Shown here: in pieces, positions 47,764 to 56,930 of the stretch
How positions within the stretch are numbered: the stretch's first letter is position 1
Layout: each line of letters begins with the position of its first letter
Source: Streptomyces exfoliatus
GTDB taxonomy: Bacteria > Actinomycetota > Actinomycetes > Streptomycetales > Streptomycetaceae
NCBI RefSeq assembly: GCF_000725545.1
Contig: NZ_JNZP01000006.1
Coordinates: 62,001 to 126,000 of the forward strand
Direction: 5' to 3'
Length of the DNA: 64,000 nt
The notes under the pieces: model-generated
Seen by the model: the letters and a program-made list of their open reading frames with translations, nothing else
Database searches by the model: none
What the model was told of the DNA's origin: nothing
Made by a program: the position numbers and the translations under genes

Positions 47764-48330
47764 ATGCATCACGGGGGACTTTTCAACATCGTGGACGTCG
47801 AGGCGACCTGCTGGGAGGGCCGGCCTCCGCCCGGCGCCGTCAGCGAGATCATCGAGATCGGGTTGACGGTCGTGGACCTGGACGCGGGCGAGCGGGTCTC
47901 GCGGCACGGGATCCTGGTCAGGCCCGCCCGCTCGCGGGTCAGCCCCTTCTGCACCGAACTGACCGGGCTCACCCAGGCGGAGGTCGACACCGGTCTGGAC
48001 TTCGCCGACGCCTGCCGGCTGCTCGCCACCACGTACGGGGCCGGAAGGCGCCCGTGGGCGAGCTGGGGCGACTACGACCGGAACCAGTTCACCCGCCAGT
48101 GCCGGGCCACCGGCACGCCGTACCCCTTCGGCCGGCACCACACCAACGCCAAGGCGGTCTTCACCGAGGCTTACGGGCTTCCCAAGCGTCCGGGAATGGC
48201 GCGGGCCCTGGAGTTCGCAGGGCTGCCGCTGGAGGGCCGGCACCACCGCGGGGAGGACGACGCCTGGAACATCGCGGCCCTGGTCCTGCGACTCGCGGGC
48301 CGCGGCGCCTGGCCCACGCCGTCGGAGTGA
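47764..48330 (+). CDS. 3'-5' exonuclease, DEDDh family (ERI-1/KapD-like)
   Basis: 188 residues. Exonuclease I motif is IVDVEATCW (Asp and Glu), Exo II lies around WASWGDYDRNQF (Asp), and Exo III is HHRGEDDAWNIAAL (His and Asp), i.e. DEDDh. The IIEIGLTVVDLD and SPFCTELTGLTQAEV blocks are typical of the KapD/ERI-1 branch, which trims RNA 3' ends. Single-domain, cytosolic. Substrate here is unknown. Confidence 0.85.
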   Translation: MHHGGLFNIVDVEATCWEGRPPPGAVSEIIEIGLTVVDLDAGERVSRHGILVRPARSRVSPFCTELTGLTQAEVDTGLDFADACRLLATTYGAGRRPWASWGDYDRNQFTRQCRATGTPYPFGRHHTNAKAVFTEAYGLPKRPGMARALEFAGLPLEGRHHRGEDDAWNIAALVLRLAGRGAWPTPSE

Positions 48331-48422
48331 CCGCGAGGTGTCCGGAACCGCCCGCCGGAATGGCGCGTCTTCGACCCTGCCGGCCGGTGAGCGGGCGGCG
48401 GAACGCACAAGGGGGACCCGCG

Positions 48423-49136
48423 GTGGAGAACAAGCCCGGAAGACGGACCGCACGCGCCAAGCTGCTGGTCGCCGCCCTCGCCCTGGCGTCGGTGGCCGTG
48501 GGATGCCAGGACACGGGAGGCGGAGGAGAGGGCTCGGCGCCCGGGAAGCCGGGGGCCTCCTCGAAGAAGCCGCCGTCGTCGGCCCCGTCGAAGAAGCCGG
48601 TCAAGCCGTCGCCCAGCGAGTCGAAGAAGCCGGAGAAGCCCGGAAAGGACTCCCCGGCGGACGCCCTCACCTGTGACCAGCTGCGGAACGCCCCGTTGCA
48701 GGGCCCGTCCCTGCGGCTGCCCGACGCCCCCGAGGGGGCCATCGCCTTCACCGACGGCCGGTGGGAGGGGGACGGTGTGGTGATCGAGCTCCAGCCGCAG
48801 TGCGGCATCGGGGACGTGACGGGTGACCCGGCGGCCGATGCCGTGGCCGCCATCAAGGTCACCACGGGCGGTACGGGCCGCTTCTACGGCCTCGTCACCT
48901 GGCGCAACGAGGCCGGGGCCCCCGTGCCGGCGGCCGCCGCGTCGCTCGGCGACCGCACACCCGTGGTGTCGATCGACGCCTCCTCGCCCGCCGCGCGGCA
49001 GGTGACCGTCGTCCATCTGACCCGCGGGGACGCCGAGCCGGCCGCCGTCGTGACGATCCGGCGCACCGCCGTCTACCGGGTCATGGAGCCCGCCATGACC
49101 GAACTGCGGCACAGCGACGCCCCGTACACCCCCTGA
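48423..49136 (+). CDS. Putative lipoprotein
   Basis: 237 residues. A basic N-terminus and hydrophobic segment (AKLLVAALALASVAVGC) end in a lipobox-like AVGC cysteine, followed by a Ser/Lys/Pro-rich spacer with repeated KKP motifs. The C-terminal domain (LTCDQLRNAPLQGPSLRLP ... LQPQCGIGDVTGDPAADAVAAI ... RRTAVYRV) resembles LppP/LprE-type or similar actinobacterial envelope proteins; no activity known. GTG at 48423 has AAGGGGG upstream. Confidence 0.7.
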   Translation: MENKPGRRTARAKLLVAALALASVAVGCQDTGGGGEGSAPGKPGASSKKPPSSAPSKKPVKPSPSESKKPEKPGKDSPADALTCDQLRNAPLQGPSLRLPDAPEGAIAFTDGRWEGDGVVIELQPQCGIGDVTGDPAADAVAAIKVTTGGTGRFYGLVTWRNEAGAPVPAAAASLGDRTPVVSIDASSPAARQVTVVHLTRGDAEPAAVVTIRRTAVYRVMEPAMTELRHSDAPYTP

Positions 49137-49202
49137 CGTCGTCCCGGCATCCGTGCCCGCGCGCGGATTCGCCTACCCTTGCGCCGGACGCGAGGAGGAA
49201 CC

Positions 49203-49796
49203 ATGGGACGGATGCCGTCGGCCCAACGACGCAGGCAGCTGGTCGAGGCGGCGATCAGGGCGATGACCAGGGACGGTGTCGCCCGAACCACCACGCGGTC
49301 GATCTGCGCCGAGGCGGGTGTCTCGCTGAGCGTGTTCCATTACTGCTTCGACTCCAAGCAGGCCCTCCTGGAGGCCGCGATCGAGACGATCACCGACAAC
49401 TACGTGGCACGGGTGATGTCGGCGGTCGAGCCGGGTGCCACGCTGCGGGAGACCGTGCGGGGGGCGCTCCAGACGTACTGGGACCACGTCACGGCCCACC
49501 CCGGCGAGCACATGCTGACCTACGACCTCACCCAGTACGCCCTGCGGGAGCCCGGGTTCGAACATCTGGCGCGCGCCCAGTACGAGCAGTACGTGGTGTC
49601 GGCGGGCGCCCTGGTCGAGCAGGTCCGGGTGATGCGGGGATTCGAGCCGAAGGTGCCGGTGGAGACGATCGCGCGGTACCTGGCGGCGGCGATCGACGGT
49701 CTCACGCTCCAGTTCCTGGTCCTCGGCGACGCGGAGGCGGCGGCCGGGCAGCTCGATCTGACGGCTGATCAGCTGGTGCTGCTGATCGACGGGTGA
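49203..49796 (+). CDS. TetR-family transcriptional regulator
   Basis: 197 residues with the helix-turn-helix TTRSICAEAGVSLSVFHYCFDSKQALLEAAIE and a helical C-terminal ligand domain. ATG at 49203 is set by GAGGAGG five bases upstream. Immediate neighbours do not reveal the regulon; a TACCCT -10-like hexamer lies at 49174-49179. Confidence 0.87.
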   Translation: MGRMPSAQRRRQLVEAAIRAMTRDGVARTTTRSICAEAGVSLSVFHYCFDSKQALLEAAIETITDNYVARVMSAVEPGATLRETVRGALQTYWDHVTAHPGEHMLTYDLTQYALREPGFEHLARAQYEQYVVSAGALVEQVRVMRGFEPKVPVETIARYLAAAIDGLTLQFLVLGDAEAAAGQLDLTADQLVLLIDG

Positions 49797-49966
49797 GCGA
49801 AGGCCGCGACTCCCCGGCCGACCCGTACCCCTGACGAAGGGGGCGGGGCGGTCGGCGCCTCGCGTCCGTCAACAGGTCATCTGTCCCGGACTCTTGACTC
49901 ACTGCACCGACACCGCGATCCTCGGGGCGCCCGGTACACCCCCACCGACCGGAGGCATCGCTGACC

Positions 49967-52030
49967 ATGACTCGACCCCATTCGCGCGGGACCGGCGGCA
50001 GATCCGCCCTCCTGGCGCTGTTCCTCGCCCTCGCCGCCGTCCTCTTCGGCTCCGGTCCCGTCCCCGCGGCCGGCGCCGACGGCGGCTGGTGGGAGCCCAC
50101 GTCACGGCCCGCGCCCGACTCGCGGATCAACGTCACGGGCGCGCCGTTCACCGGAACGGACGCGCAGGGCAAGGTGCGCGGCTTCGTCGACGCGCACAAC
50201 CATCTGATGTCCAACGAGGGGTTCGGCGGCCGGCTCATCTGCGGCCGGACGTTCTCCGCGGGCGGGGCCCCCGAGGCGCTCAAGGACTGTCCCGAGCACT
50301 ACCCGGACGGTTCGGGCGCGCTGTTCGAGAACATCACCGGCGGCGCCGACGGCCATCACGACCCGGTGGGTTGGCCGACGTTCAAGGACTGGCCGGCCCA
50401 CAACTCCCTGACCCACCAGCAGAACTACTACGCGTGGGTGGAGCGGGCCTGGCGCGGCGGGCAGCGGGTGCTCGTCAACGACCTGGTGACGAACGGCCTG
50501 ATCTGCTCGATCCTGCCCCGGGACCGGAGCTGCGACGAGATGACGTCCATCCGCCTCCAGGCCCGTAAGACGTACGAGCTCCAGGACTACGTCGACGGGA
50601 TGTACGGCGGCCCGGGCAAGGGCTGGTTCCGCATCGTCACCTCCGCCGCGCAGGCGCGCTCGGTGGTCGAGCAGGGCAAGCTCGCGGTCGTCCTGGGCGT
50701 GGAGACCTCGGAGCCGTTCGGCTGCAAACAGATCCTCGACGTCGCCCAGTGCGGCAAGGAGGACATCGACCGCGGCCTCGACGAGCTGTACGGGCTCGGG
50801 GTGCGCAGCATGTTCCTGTGCCACAAGTTCGACAACGCGCTGTGCGGGGTCCGCTTCGACTCGGGGGCCATCGGGACGGCGGTCAACATCGGCCAGTTCC
50901 TGTCGACGGGCACCTTCTGGGCCACGGAGAAGTGCGCGGGCCCGCAGCGCGACAACCCGATCGGGCTCGCGGCCGCCCCGGTGATGGCCGCCAAGCTGCC
51001 GGCCGGGGTGAGCGTCCCCTCGTACGCCGCAGACGCGCAGTGCAACACCCGCGGCCTGAGCCGGCTGGGCGAGCACGCGCTGCGGGGCATGATCGACCGC
51101 GGCATGATGCTGGAGCTCGACCACATGAGCGTCAAGGCGGCCGGGCGGGCGCTCGACATCCTGGAGTCCGAGGAGTACCCGGGCGTCCTCTCCACCCACA
51201 GCTGGATGGACCTGGACTGGACCGAGCGGCTCTACCGCCTGGGCGGCTTCGTCGCCCAGTACATGCACGGCGCGGAGGGCTTCATCGGGGAGGCCGCGCA
51301 GAAGGCGGATCTTCGCCACAAGTACGGGGTCGGCCTCGGCTACGGCACCGACATGAACGGGGTCGGCGGCTGGCCGGGGCCGGTCGGCGCCGACGCGCCG
51401 AACGCGGTGAAGTACCCCTTCCGCAGCTTCGACGGCGGTGCGGTGATCGACCGCCAGGTGACGGGCGAGCGCACCTGGGACCTCAACACCGACGGCGCCG
51501 CGCACAACGGCATGGTGCCGGACTGGATCGAGCAGATCAGGCTCAGCGGCGGCCAGGGCGTCGTGGACGAGCTGGCCGGCGGCGCGGAGTCGTACCTGAC
51601 CACGTGGGGGGCGACCGAGAAGCACGAGCCGGGTGTCAACCTTGCTGACGGCGCGCCCGCTTCGGCCAGTTCCTCGGAGTGGCACCCCTTCACGAGCTAC
51701 GCCCCAGGACGGGCTGTCGACGGCGACGTGGGCACCCGCTGGGCCAGTGACTGGTCGGACGGCCAGTGGCTGGGCGTGGATCTCGGGGCCGTACGCCGGG
51801 TCGGCCGGGTCACCCTCGACTGGGAGCGCGCGTACGCGCGCCAGTACCGGATCGAGGTGTCGGAGAACGGCACGGACTGGCGGACGGTGTGGTCCACGGA
51901 CGCCGGGGACGGCGGGTACGACACGGCGGAGTTCGCGTCGACGTCGGCCCGGTACGTCCGGATGCACGGCGAGCGGCGGGCGACCCAGTGGGGCTACTCG
52001 CTCCACGAGCTCGCGGTCCACAGGGCCTGA
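49967..52030 (+). CDS. Secreted amidohydrolase-like protein with F5/8-type C domain
   Basis: 687 residues. A Sec-type signal peptide (ALLALFLALAAVLFGSGPVPAAGA, cleavage near 35) is followed by a TIM-barrel hydrolase of the membrane-dipeptidase / amidohydrolase type. The first metal motif is VDAHNHLMSN, later HDPVGWPTFKDWPAHNS and LELDHMSVKAAG plus STHSWMD, where metal-binding histidines and aspartates are expected. Residues from about 555 form a discoidin (F5/8 type C) carbohydrate-binding module: GRAVDGDVGTRWASDW ... GQWLGVDLG. Extracellular, probably glycan-attached. Substrate unknown. Confidence 0.82.
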   Translation: MTRPHSRGTGGRSALLALFLALAAVLFGSGPVPAAGADGGWWEPTSRPAPDSRINVTGAPFTGTDAQGKVRGFVDAHNHLMSNEGFGGRLICGRTFSAGGAPEALKDCPEHYPDGSGALFENITGGADGHHDPVGWPTFKDWPAHNSLTHQQNYYAWVERAWRGGQRVLVNDLVTNGLICSILPRDRSCDEMTSIRLQARKTYELQDYVDGMYGGPGKGWFRIVTSAAQARSVVEQGKLAVVLGVETSEPFGCKQILDVAQCGKEDIDRGLDELYGLGVRSMFLCHKFDNALCGVRFDSGAIGTAVNIGQFLSTGTFWATEKCAGPQRDNPIGLAAAPVMAAKLPAGVSVPSYAADAQCNTRGLSRLGEHALRGMIDRGMMLELDHMSVKAAGRALDILESEEYPGVLSTHSWMDLDWTERLYRLGGFVAQYMHGAEGFIGEAAQKADLRHKYGVGLGYGTDMNGVGGWPGPVGADAPNAVKYPFRSFDGGAVIDRQVTGERTWDLNTDGAAHNGMVPDWIEQIRLSGGQGVVDELAGGAESYLTTWGATEKHEPGVNLADGAPASASSSEWHPFTSYAPGRAVDGDVGTRWASDWSDGQWLGVDLGAVRRVGRVTLDWERAYARQYRIEVSENGTDWRTVWSTDAGDGGYDTAEFASTSARYVRMHGERRATQWGYSLHELAVHRA

Positions 52031-52061
52031 GGGGCCCGAGGCCTCCGGAAGCTGAACGGGT

Positions 52062-52102
52062 GCGGGGCCGGACGGATCGACGGGCGATCCGTCCGGCCCC
52101 GC
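52062..52102. terminator. Bidirectional terminator
   Basis: A perfect 17-bp stem GCGGGGCCGGACGGATC / GATCCGTCCGGCCCCGC with a 7-base loop, between convergent genes ending at 52030 and 52112. Confidence 0.88.
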
Positions 52103-52111
52103 TCCCTCGGC

Positions 52112-53392
52112 TCAGCCCCCCTCCACTCCCGTCCAGTCGGCGGGGATCCGGGCGAGCCGTACGCGCTGGGGATGGTCGCCGACGTCCACGGAGGCCACGC
52201 GCCGGCCGGTGGCGAAGTCGATCGCGGTCACCCGGTCGGTGCCGCTCTCGGAGACCACGCAGGACCGTCCGTCGCCGCTCACGGTCGCCCAGTACGGCTT
52301 GGAGGCCTCGACCAGTGGGCCCTCCTGGAGCGTGGCGCGGTCGACGACCGTGACGTAGTCGTCCATCGTTCCCGCGACGCAGAGCTTGGTGCCGTCGGGG
52401 CTGATCGAGAGGCCGTGATGGCGCGAGTCGTTGACCCAGGTGGTGCGGTCGGGGTCGGTCGCCGGGTTGCCGGGGAGGGCCTTGGCCCGGGTGATCCGGT
52501 CGGTGGCGACGTCGTACTCCAGGAGGCCGTTGTGGAAGGAGACCTGGAAGTAGAGCTTCTTCTCGTCCGGGCTGAAGACCAGCGGCCGCACGGCGTCGGA
52601 GAGGTCGCCGCGCCCGAAGGCGTCGAGGCGTTCCCGCATGTCGATGACACGGACGGTCTCGAAGGTGCGGGCGTCGACGACGGTGATGCGGCGGTCGCCC
52701 TTGGTCCAGTCGAGCCAGGGGGCGTCGAGGGCGGTGGTGACCTCGCCGATGGACATGTTCCACAGGAGTCCGTCGGAGGTGAAGACGTTCTCGTGCGGCT
52801 TGTCGCCCGTCTTGAAGGAGCCGAGCTGGCGGCCGGTGGCGATGTCGAGGACGTGGACCGTGTTCGCCGTGGAGGCGGAGACCGCGACCCGGGTGCCGTC
52901 GGGCGAGACGGCCATGTGGTCGGCGCGGTAACCAGCCACGGGGAAGCGCCAGTTGACGCGTCCCGTACGCAGGTCGAGGGAGACGACGTCGGCGAAGCTG
53001 GGGCGGGAGACGACCATGGCGGAGCCGTCGGGGGTCGCGTACATGTCGTCGACGAACTGGTCGTGCCCCTCCCCCGGCCCGCTGCGGACGCCGAGGAAGA
53101 AGGCGAGTTTGACGGGGTTCAGATAGATCTCCCGGAGGCGTTCCTCCTTGTCGGGGATCACGTTCAGGCGGCCGATGCGGTGGAAGTCGCCCCGGGAGGC
53201 GATGACGTCGGCCGTTCCGTCCCAGTTGTTGCCGACGAACATCGCCTCGCGCAGCTCCGCCGACGCCGGCCCCTCGGGGGCGGCGGAGCCGGTACCACCG
53301 GCGGTGGCGACGAAGGCGAGGGCGACCGCGACGGCGGTGGCGAGGTGCCGGGTACGAAGCCGGCGGGTGCTGGACGTACGGGAAGGGGGCAT
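52112..53392 (-). CDS. Secreted beta-propeller (YncE/YVTN-type) protein
   Basis: 426 residues with an export signal (RRLRTRHLATAVAVALAFVATAGG, cleavage near 38). Repeated blades of the seven-bladed YVTN/WD40-like type follow: DDMYATPDGSAMVVSRPSFADVVSLDLRTGRV, GYRADHMAVSPDGTRVAVSASTANTVHVLDIATG, RHHGLSISPDGTKLCVAGTMDDYVTVVDRATL, and so on. Probably a binding or electron-transfer accessory protein rather than an enzyme. Convergent with the secreted hydrolase. Confidence 0.82.
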   Translation of the reverse strand: MPPSRTSSTRRLRTRHLATAVAVALAFVATAGGTGSAAPEGPASAELREAMFVGNNWDGTADVIASRGDFHRIGRLNVIPDKEERLREIYLNPVKLAFFLGVRSGPGEGHDQFVDDMYATPDGSAMVVSRPSFADVVSLDLRTGRVNWRFPVAGYRADHMAVSPDGTRVAVSASTANTVHVLDIATGRQLGSFKTGDKPHENVFTSDGLLWNMSIGEVTTALDAPWLDWTKGDRRITVVDARTFETVRVIDMRERLDAFGRGDLSDAVRPLVFSPDEKKLYFQVSFHNGLLEYDVATDRITRAKALPGNPATDPDRTTWVNDSRHHGLSISPDGTKLCVAGTMDDYVTVVDRATLQEGPLVEASKPYWATVSGDGRSCVVSESGTDRVTAIDFATGRRVASVDVGDHPQRVRLARIPADWTGVEGG

Positions 53393-53436
53393 GCGGGGTC
53401 CTTCTTCCGGCTGGCAGGGGCGGCGCGGAGTGGCGG

Positions 53437-53465
53437 CTTACCCGAAGTAACCATGTACATGTCAA
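53437..53465 (-). promoter_or_regulatory. Promoter of the beta-propeller gene with palindrome
   Basis: Minus-strand -35 TTGACA (53460-53465) and a -10-like GGTAAG (53437-53442) are separated by 17 bases. The perfect palindrome CATGTACATG (53452-53461) overlaps the -35 edge and is a candidate operator. Confidence 0.45.
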
Positions 53466-53568
53466 TTCTTGCAAGCCCTTCTCACGCCTCGCTCTTCTCG
53501 CCCTCGTCCCGCTCGGCCACCCCGTGGGAGATCATGGGATCCGGAACCCCGAAGGGACGGAACCGACG

Positions 53569-54303
53569 ATGAGGCACCGCAGTGTCGCCGACCTGATGAC
53601 GCCCACCGCGGTGGCGGTGCAGCCCGGGACGTCGTTCAAGGAGATCGCGCGGCTCCTCGACGAGTACGGCATCACCGCCGTCCCCGTGGTCGACGAGGAG
53701 AACCGGCCGGTGGGAGTGGTCTCCGAGGCGGACCTGCTGCGGCGCCACACGGAGAAGGACGGGCCGAGCACCGCGGAGGCCATGATGTCGAGCCCCGTCG
53801 TGACGGCCCGGCCCTCGTGGACGGCCGTCGAGGCGGCCCGGCTGATGGAACGGCACCGGGTGAAGCGGCTGCCGGTGGTGGACGCGGACGGGCGGCTGAT
53901 CGGAGTGCTCAGCCGGAGCGATCTGCTTCAGCTGTTCCTGCGCAGGGACCGCTCGATCCAGGAGGAGATCCGCGAGGACGTGGTCGTCCGCATCCTGCGC
54001 CTCTCCCCCGCCGCCGTGCACATCGACGTCGACGAGGGCCGGGTCACGCTCAGCGGCACCCTCGACCGCGTGGGGCTCGGACCGATCCTGGTCCGGCTGT
54101 GCGAGACGGTGGACGGGGTGGTGGAGGTCGAGGACCGGCTGACGTACGAGCCCGGGCCACCGGGCGGGGAAGCGACGCCCCCGCCCGCCGCGCGTGGCGG
54201 TCCCGTCAGGAGACCGCCTCCGGCCAGCCGTATCCGGGCCCGGTGTGCTGGGGTACGGTCCCCGCGCCCACCGCCTCCATCTCCCGGTTGGCCTCGCGCA
54301 TGA
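53569..54303 (+). CDS. CBS-pair and BON domain protein
   Basis: 244 residues: two CBS motifs (about 7-60, VADLMTPTAVAVQPGTSFKEIARLLDEYGITAVPVVDEENRPVGVVSEADLL; about 75-130, MMSSPVVTARPSWTAVEAARLMERHRVKRLPVVD), then a BON domain (about 140-205, EDVVVRILRLSPAAVHIDVDEGRVTLSGTL). CBS pairs bind adenosyl nucleotides and BON domains bind phospholipid, suggesting an energy-status sensor at the membrane; common in hypoxia and stress genes. The 3' end overlaps the convergent DUF1876 gene by 98 bases. ATG at 53569 is preferred over an upstream ATG for domain fit. Confidence 0.85.
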   Translation: MRHRSVADLMTPTAVAVQPGTSFKEIARLLDEYGITAVPVVDEENRPVGVVSEADLLRRHTEKDGPSTAEAMMSSPVVTARPSWTAVEAARLMERHRVKRLPVVDADGRLIGVLSRSDLLQLFLRRDRSIQEEIREDVVVRILRLSPAAVHIDVDEGRVTLSGTLDRVGLGPILVRLCETVDGVVEVEDRLTYEPGPPGGEATPPPAARGGPVRRPPPASRIRARCAGVRSPRPPPPSPGWPRA

Positions 54304-54505
54304 GCTTTCCGGCCAGGTCCTTCATCGCCCGGCTCGCGGCGAGCTCGTCACCGATCGCCGGCACGTCCACGTCCGCCGGGTTGCACCGGGCGGATCCGTG
54401 GCCCGTGAGGGTCGAGGTGCCGGTGCTGAGCCGCGCTTCGGCACTGGTCCTGCCGCTCTCCTCGACCAGTTCGACGCCGACCGTCCATTCCAGGGTGCGC
54501 GTCAT
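54206..54505 (-). CDS. DUF1876 (dsRBD-like) protein
   Basis: 99 residues of the actinobacterial DUF1876 family, which has a dsRBD-like fold: MTRTLEWTVGVELVEESGRTSAEARL ... LTGHGSARCNPADVDVPAIGDELAASRAMKDLAGKLM. AGGAGG lies six bases before the ATG at 54505. Function unknown; members often sit with stress genes. Convergent overlap with the CBS-BON gene. Confidence 0.85.
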   Translation of the reverse strand: MTRTLEWTVGVELVEESGRTSAEARLSTGTSTLTGHGSARCNPADVDVPAIGDELAASRAMKDLAGKLMREANREMEAVGAGTVPQHTGPGYGWPEAVS

Positions 54506-54745
54506 GGTCCGCCTCCTCGCACACAGGGCCACGCGGACCGGGGCGCGGCCCCTTCTCCGATATCTCCAGGATCCACCGGCCGGGGCGTGGACGCACGGGG
54601 AGTCGGGCTTCGTGCCGCCGATCCGGTCCGCCGGCGCCTCGTGGGCGTCCCCGGGCCGAGCCCGTCCGCCGGGGCCCGCCCGTGGGCGTCCCCGGCGCGC
54701 TCGGTCACCCGGGTCTTCCCGACGGTCGGACCGAGTCCCGACGGG

Positions 54746-55708
54746 TCACGCCGAGTCGCCGTTCACGACGAGGACGATCTTGCCCGTGGTGCGCCCGGTC
54801 TCACCGTGGGCGTGTGCCTTGGCCGCGTCGGCCAGCGGGAAGACCGCCTCGACGTGGGCGCGCAGCGCGCCCGACCGCACGAGGTCCGCGACGGCGTTCA
54901 TGCCCGCGTGGTCGGCCTCCACGAGGTGGGTCTCCACGCGCACGCCCCGGGCGGCGGCCTTCGCCGCCTCGTCCGGGTCGGTGCCCGGCAGCAGGGAGAC
55001 GAGGGTTCCGCCGGGGCGCAGGACGTCGAGCGACCGGACGCGGGTGTCGCCGGAGAGCGTGTCCAGGACCATGTCGACGTCGTGGACCACCTCGGCGAAG
55101 TCGACCGAGCGGTAGTCGACGACTTCGTCCGCGCCGAGGGAACGGACGAAGTCGTGCTTGGGGGCGCTCGCGGTGCCGATGACGTACGCGCCGCGGGCCT
55201 TGGCGATCTGGACGGCGACGTGGCCGACTCCGCCGGCGGCGGCGTGGACGAGGACGCGCTGACCGGGACCGACCGCGGCGATGTCGACGATCGCCTGGTA
55301 CGCGGTGAGGGCGGCGAGCGGCAGGGCGCCGGCCTGGACGTGGTCGATGTCGGCGGGCTTGTGCGCGAAGGCGCGGGCGGGCCCGGTCACGTACTCGGCG
55401 TGGGAGCCGACGCCGTTCGGGTAGGGCAGCATCCCGAAGACCTCGTCGCCCGGCTTGAACACGGTCACCCCGAAGCCGACGGCCTCGACGACGCCGGAGA
55501 CGTCCCAGCCGAGGACGAGCGGCAGACGGTCGAGGAACAGGCCGGCGGAGCGGTGCTTCCAGTCGGTCGGGTTGACGCCGGCCGCGTGGACGGCGACGAG
55601 GATCTGGCTCGGACCCGGCACGGGCCGGGGCAGCGTGACCTCCGTCAGCACCTCGGGGGTGCCGTGGGTGTTCTGGCTGATGGCGCGCATGGTGGCGTGG
55701 TTGGTCAT
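54746..55708 (-). CDS. NADP-dependent quinone-oxidoreductase-like MDR
   Basis: 320 residues of the zinc-free medium-chain reductase group. It has the N-terminal GroES-like region (VAVHAAGVNPTDWKHRSAG), the NADP loop VLVHAAAGGVGHVAVQIAKA, no zinc-ligand cysteines, and the C-terminal DAAKAHAHGETGRTTGKIVLVV block typical of quinone oxidoreductases. Probably reduces quinones or enones. Divergent from a GlxA-type regulator that likely controls it through the ATGGCA-N4-TGCCAT site. Confidence 0.87.
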   Translation of the reverse strand: MTNHATMRAISQNTHGTPEVLTEVTLPRPVPGPSQILVAVHAAGVNPTDWKHRSAGLFLDRLPLVLGWDVSGVVEAVGFGVTVFKPGDEVFGMLPYPNGVGSHAEYVTGPARAFAHKPADIDHVQAGALPLAALTAYQAIVDIAAVGPGQRVLVHAAAGGVGHVAVQIAKARGAYVIGTASAPKHDFVRSLGADEVVDYRSVDFAEVVHDVDMVLDTLSGDTRVRSLDVLRPGGTLVSLLPGTDPDEAAKAAARGVRVETHLVEADHAGMNAVADLVRSGALRAHVEAVFPLADAAKAHAHGETGRTTGKIVLVVNGDSA

Positions 55709-55742
55709 GCGTTCAGCCTCGCCTTCCAGGCGGGCACGGACC

Positions 55743-55758
55743 ATGGCATGATTGCCAT
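55743..55758. promoter_or_regulatory. Operator between NADP oxidoreductase and glxA-like genes
   Basis: ATGGCA-TGAT-TGCCAT is a perfect 6-4-6 inverted repeat 35 bases upstream of the oxidoreductase start in the 132-base divergent gap. Confidence 0.45.
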
Positions 55759-55840
55759 CTTTCGACGAGATCGTGCCAGCGGGTGGATCGGCTTCGCGCC
55801 GCCCGCGAGATCGTCGGCCGTCACGGAAAGGGTCAGTGCC

Positions 55841-56815
55841 ATGGGAGATGCCCATCGTGTCGTCGTCCTCGCCCTGGACGGGGTGTATCCCTTCGAACTC
55901 GGCATCCCGAGCCGGGTCTTCGGGTCGGCGGGCGGGCGCTACGAGGTCCTCACGTGTTCGGTGGACGGCCTGCCCGTCCGGACCAACGCCGACTTCTCGG
56001 TGACGGTCGCGCACGGGCCGGACGTGCTGCGTACGGCCGACACGGTGCTGCTGCCGCCGTTCGACACCTCGCTCATCTCCCGCGAACTGCCGCCGGGGTT
56101 CGCCGAGGCGCTGGCCTCCGTGCCGGCGGGGGCGCGGCTCGTGTCCATCTGCACCGGGGCGTTCCTCCTCGCCTCCGCGGGGCTGCTGGACGGGCGGCCC
56201 GCCACGACCCACTGGGCGCTCGCGGAGGTCTTCCGCTCGTGGTTCCCGAAGGTGGCGCTCGACCCGGACGTGCTCTTCGTCGACGACGGCGACGTCCTGA
56301 CGTCCGCGGGCGCCGGTTCGGGGGTGGACGTCTGCCTGCATCTCGTACGGAAGGACCACGGCGCCGCCGTCGCGAACCAGGTGGCGCGGATGTGCGTCGT
56401 ACCGCCGTGGCGGGACGGCGGCCAGGCCCAGTACATCGAGCGGCCCGTGCCCGAGACGACGGCGAGCGGGACCTCGGCGACCCGCCAGTGGGCGCTGGAG
56501 AACCTGCGGGAACCGCTCGCCCTGAGCGAGCTGGCCGATCACGCCCGGATGAGCCTGCGGACGTTCGCCCGCCGGTTCAACGAGGAGGTCGGCATGAGCC
56601 CGGGGCGGTGGCTGATCCAGCAGCGGGTGGCCCGCGCCCGGCAGCTGCTCGAATCCACCGACCTCCCGGTGGACGACATCGCGGGAGAGGTCGGCTTCGC
56701 CACCGGGACCTCGCTGCGCCAGCACCTCCATGCCTCCATCGGGGTCACTCCGCTCGCCTATCGGCGTACCTTCCGCGGCAGGGCGGGGGCGGCGGCCTTG
56801 GCGACCGACGACTGA
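55841..56815 (+). CDS. GlxA-type AraC-family regulator (DJ-1/PfpI + HTH)
   Basis: 324 residues: an N-terminal DJ-1/PfpI domain (VVVLALDGVYPFELGIPSRVF ... LVSICTGAFLLASAGLLDGRPATTHW, with the nucleophile-elbow cysteine retained), then a C-terminal AraC helix-turn-helix pair (LALSELADHARMSLRTFARRFNEEVGMSPGRWLIQQRV ... DDIAGEVGFATGTSLRQHLHASIGVTP). AAAGGG precedes ATG at 55841. Likely target is the divergent oxidoreductase and possibly the downstream DJ-1 gene. Confidence 0.9.
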   Translation: MGDAHRVVVLALDGVYPFELGIPSRVFGSAGGRYEVLTCSVDGLPVRTNADFSVTVAHGPDVLRTADTVLLPPFDTSLISRELPPGFAEALASVPAGARLVSICTGAFLLASAGLLDGRPATTHWALAEVFRSWFPKVALDPDVLFVDDGDVLTSAGAGSGVDVCLHLVRKDHGAAVANQVARMCVVPPWRDGGQAQYIERPVPETTASGTSATRQWALENLREPLALSELADHARMSLRTFARRFNEEVGMSPGRWLIQQRVARARQLLESTDLPVDDIAGEVGFATGTSLRQHLHASIGVTPLAYRRTFRGRAGAAALATDD

Positions 56816-56844
56816 GTCTTTCCGCAGGCGGGAGGCGTGCGCCC

Positions 56845-56930
56845 GGTCCCCGGATATTCCCCGGAACCCATCGGACTTCCCATGGCAGCCATTGGATTCC
56901 TCATTGGAAAGGCCTCCGGATCGGGGCTAC
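56845..56930 (+). promoter_or_regulatory. Direct-repeat region before the DJ-1 gene
   Basis: Repeated CAT(T/C)GGA elements (CATCGGACTTCC near 56868, CATTGGATTCC near 56891, CATTGGAAAGG near 56903) occur in the 218-base gap before the DJ-1 gene. They could be binding sites for the adjacent AraC-type regulator; no firm -10 box was chosen. Confidence 0.35.
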
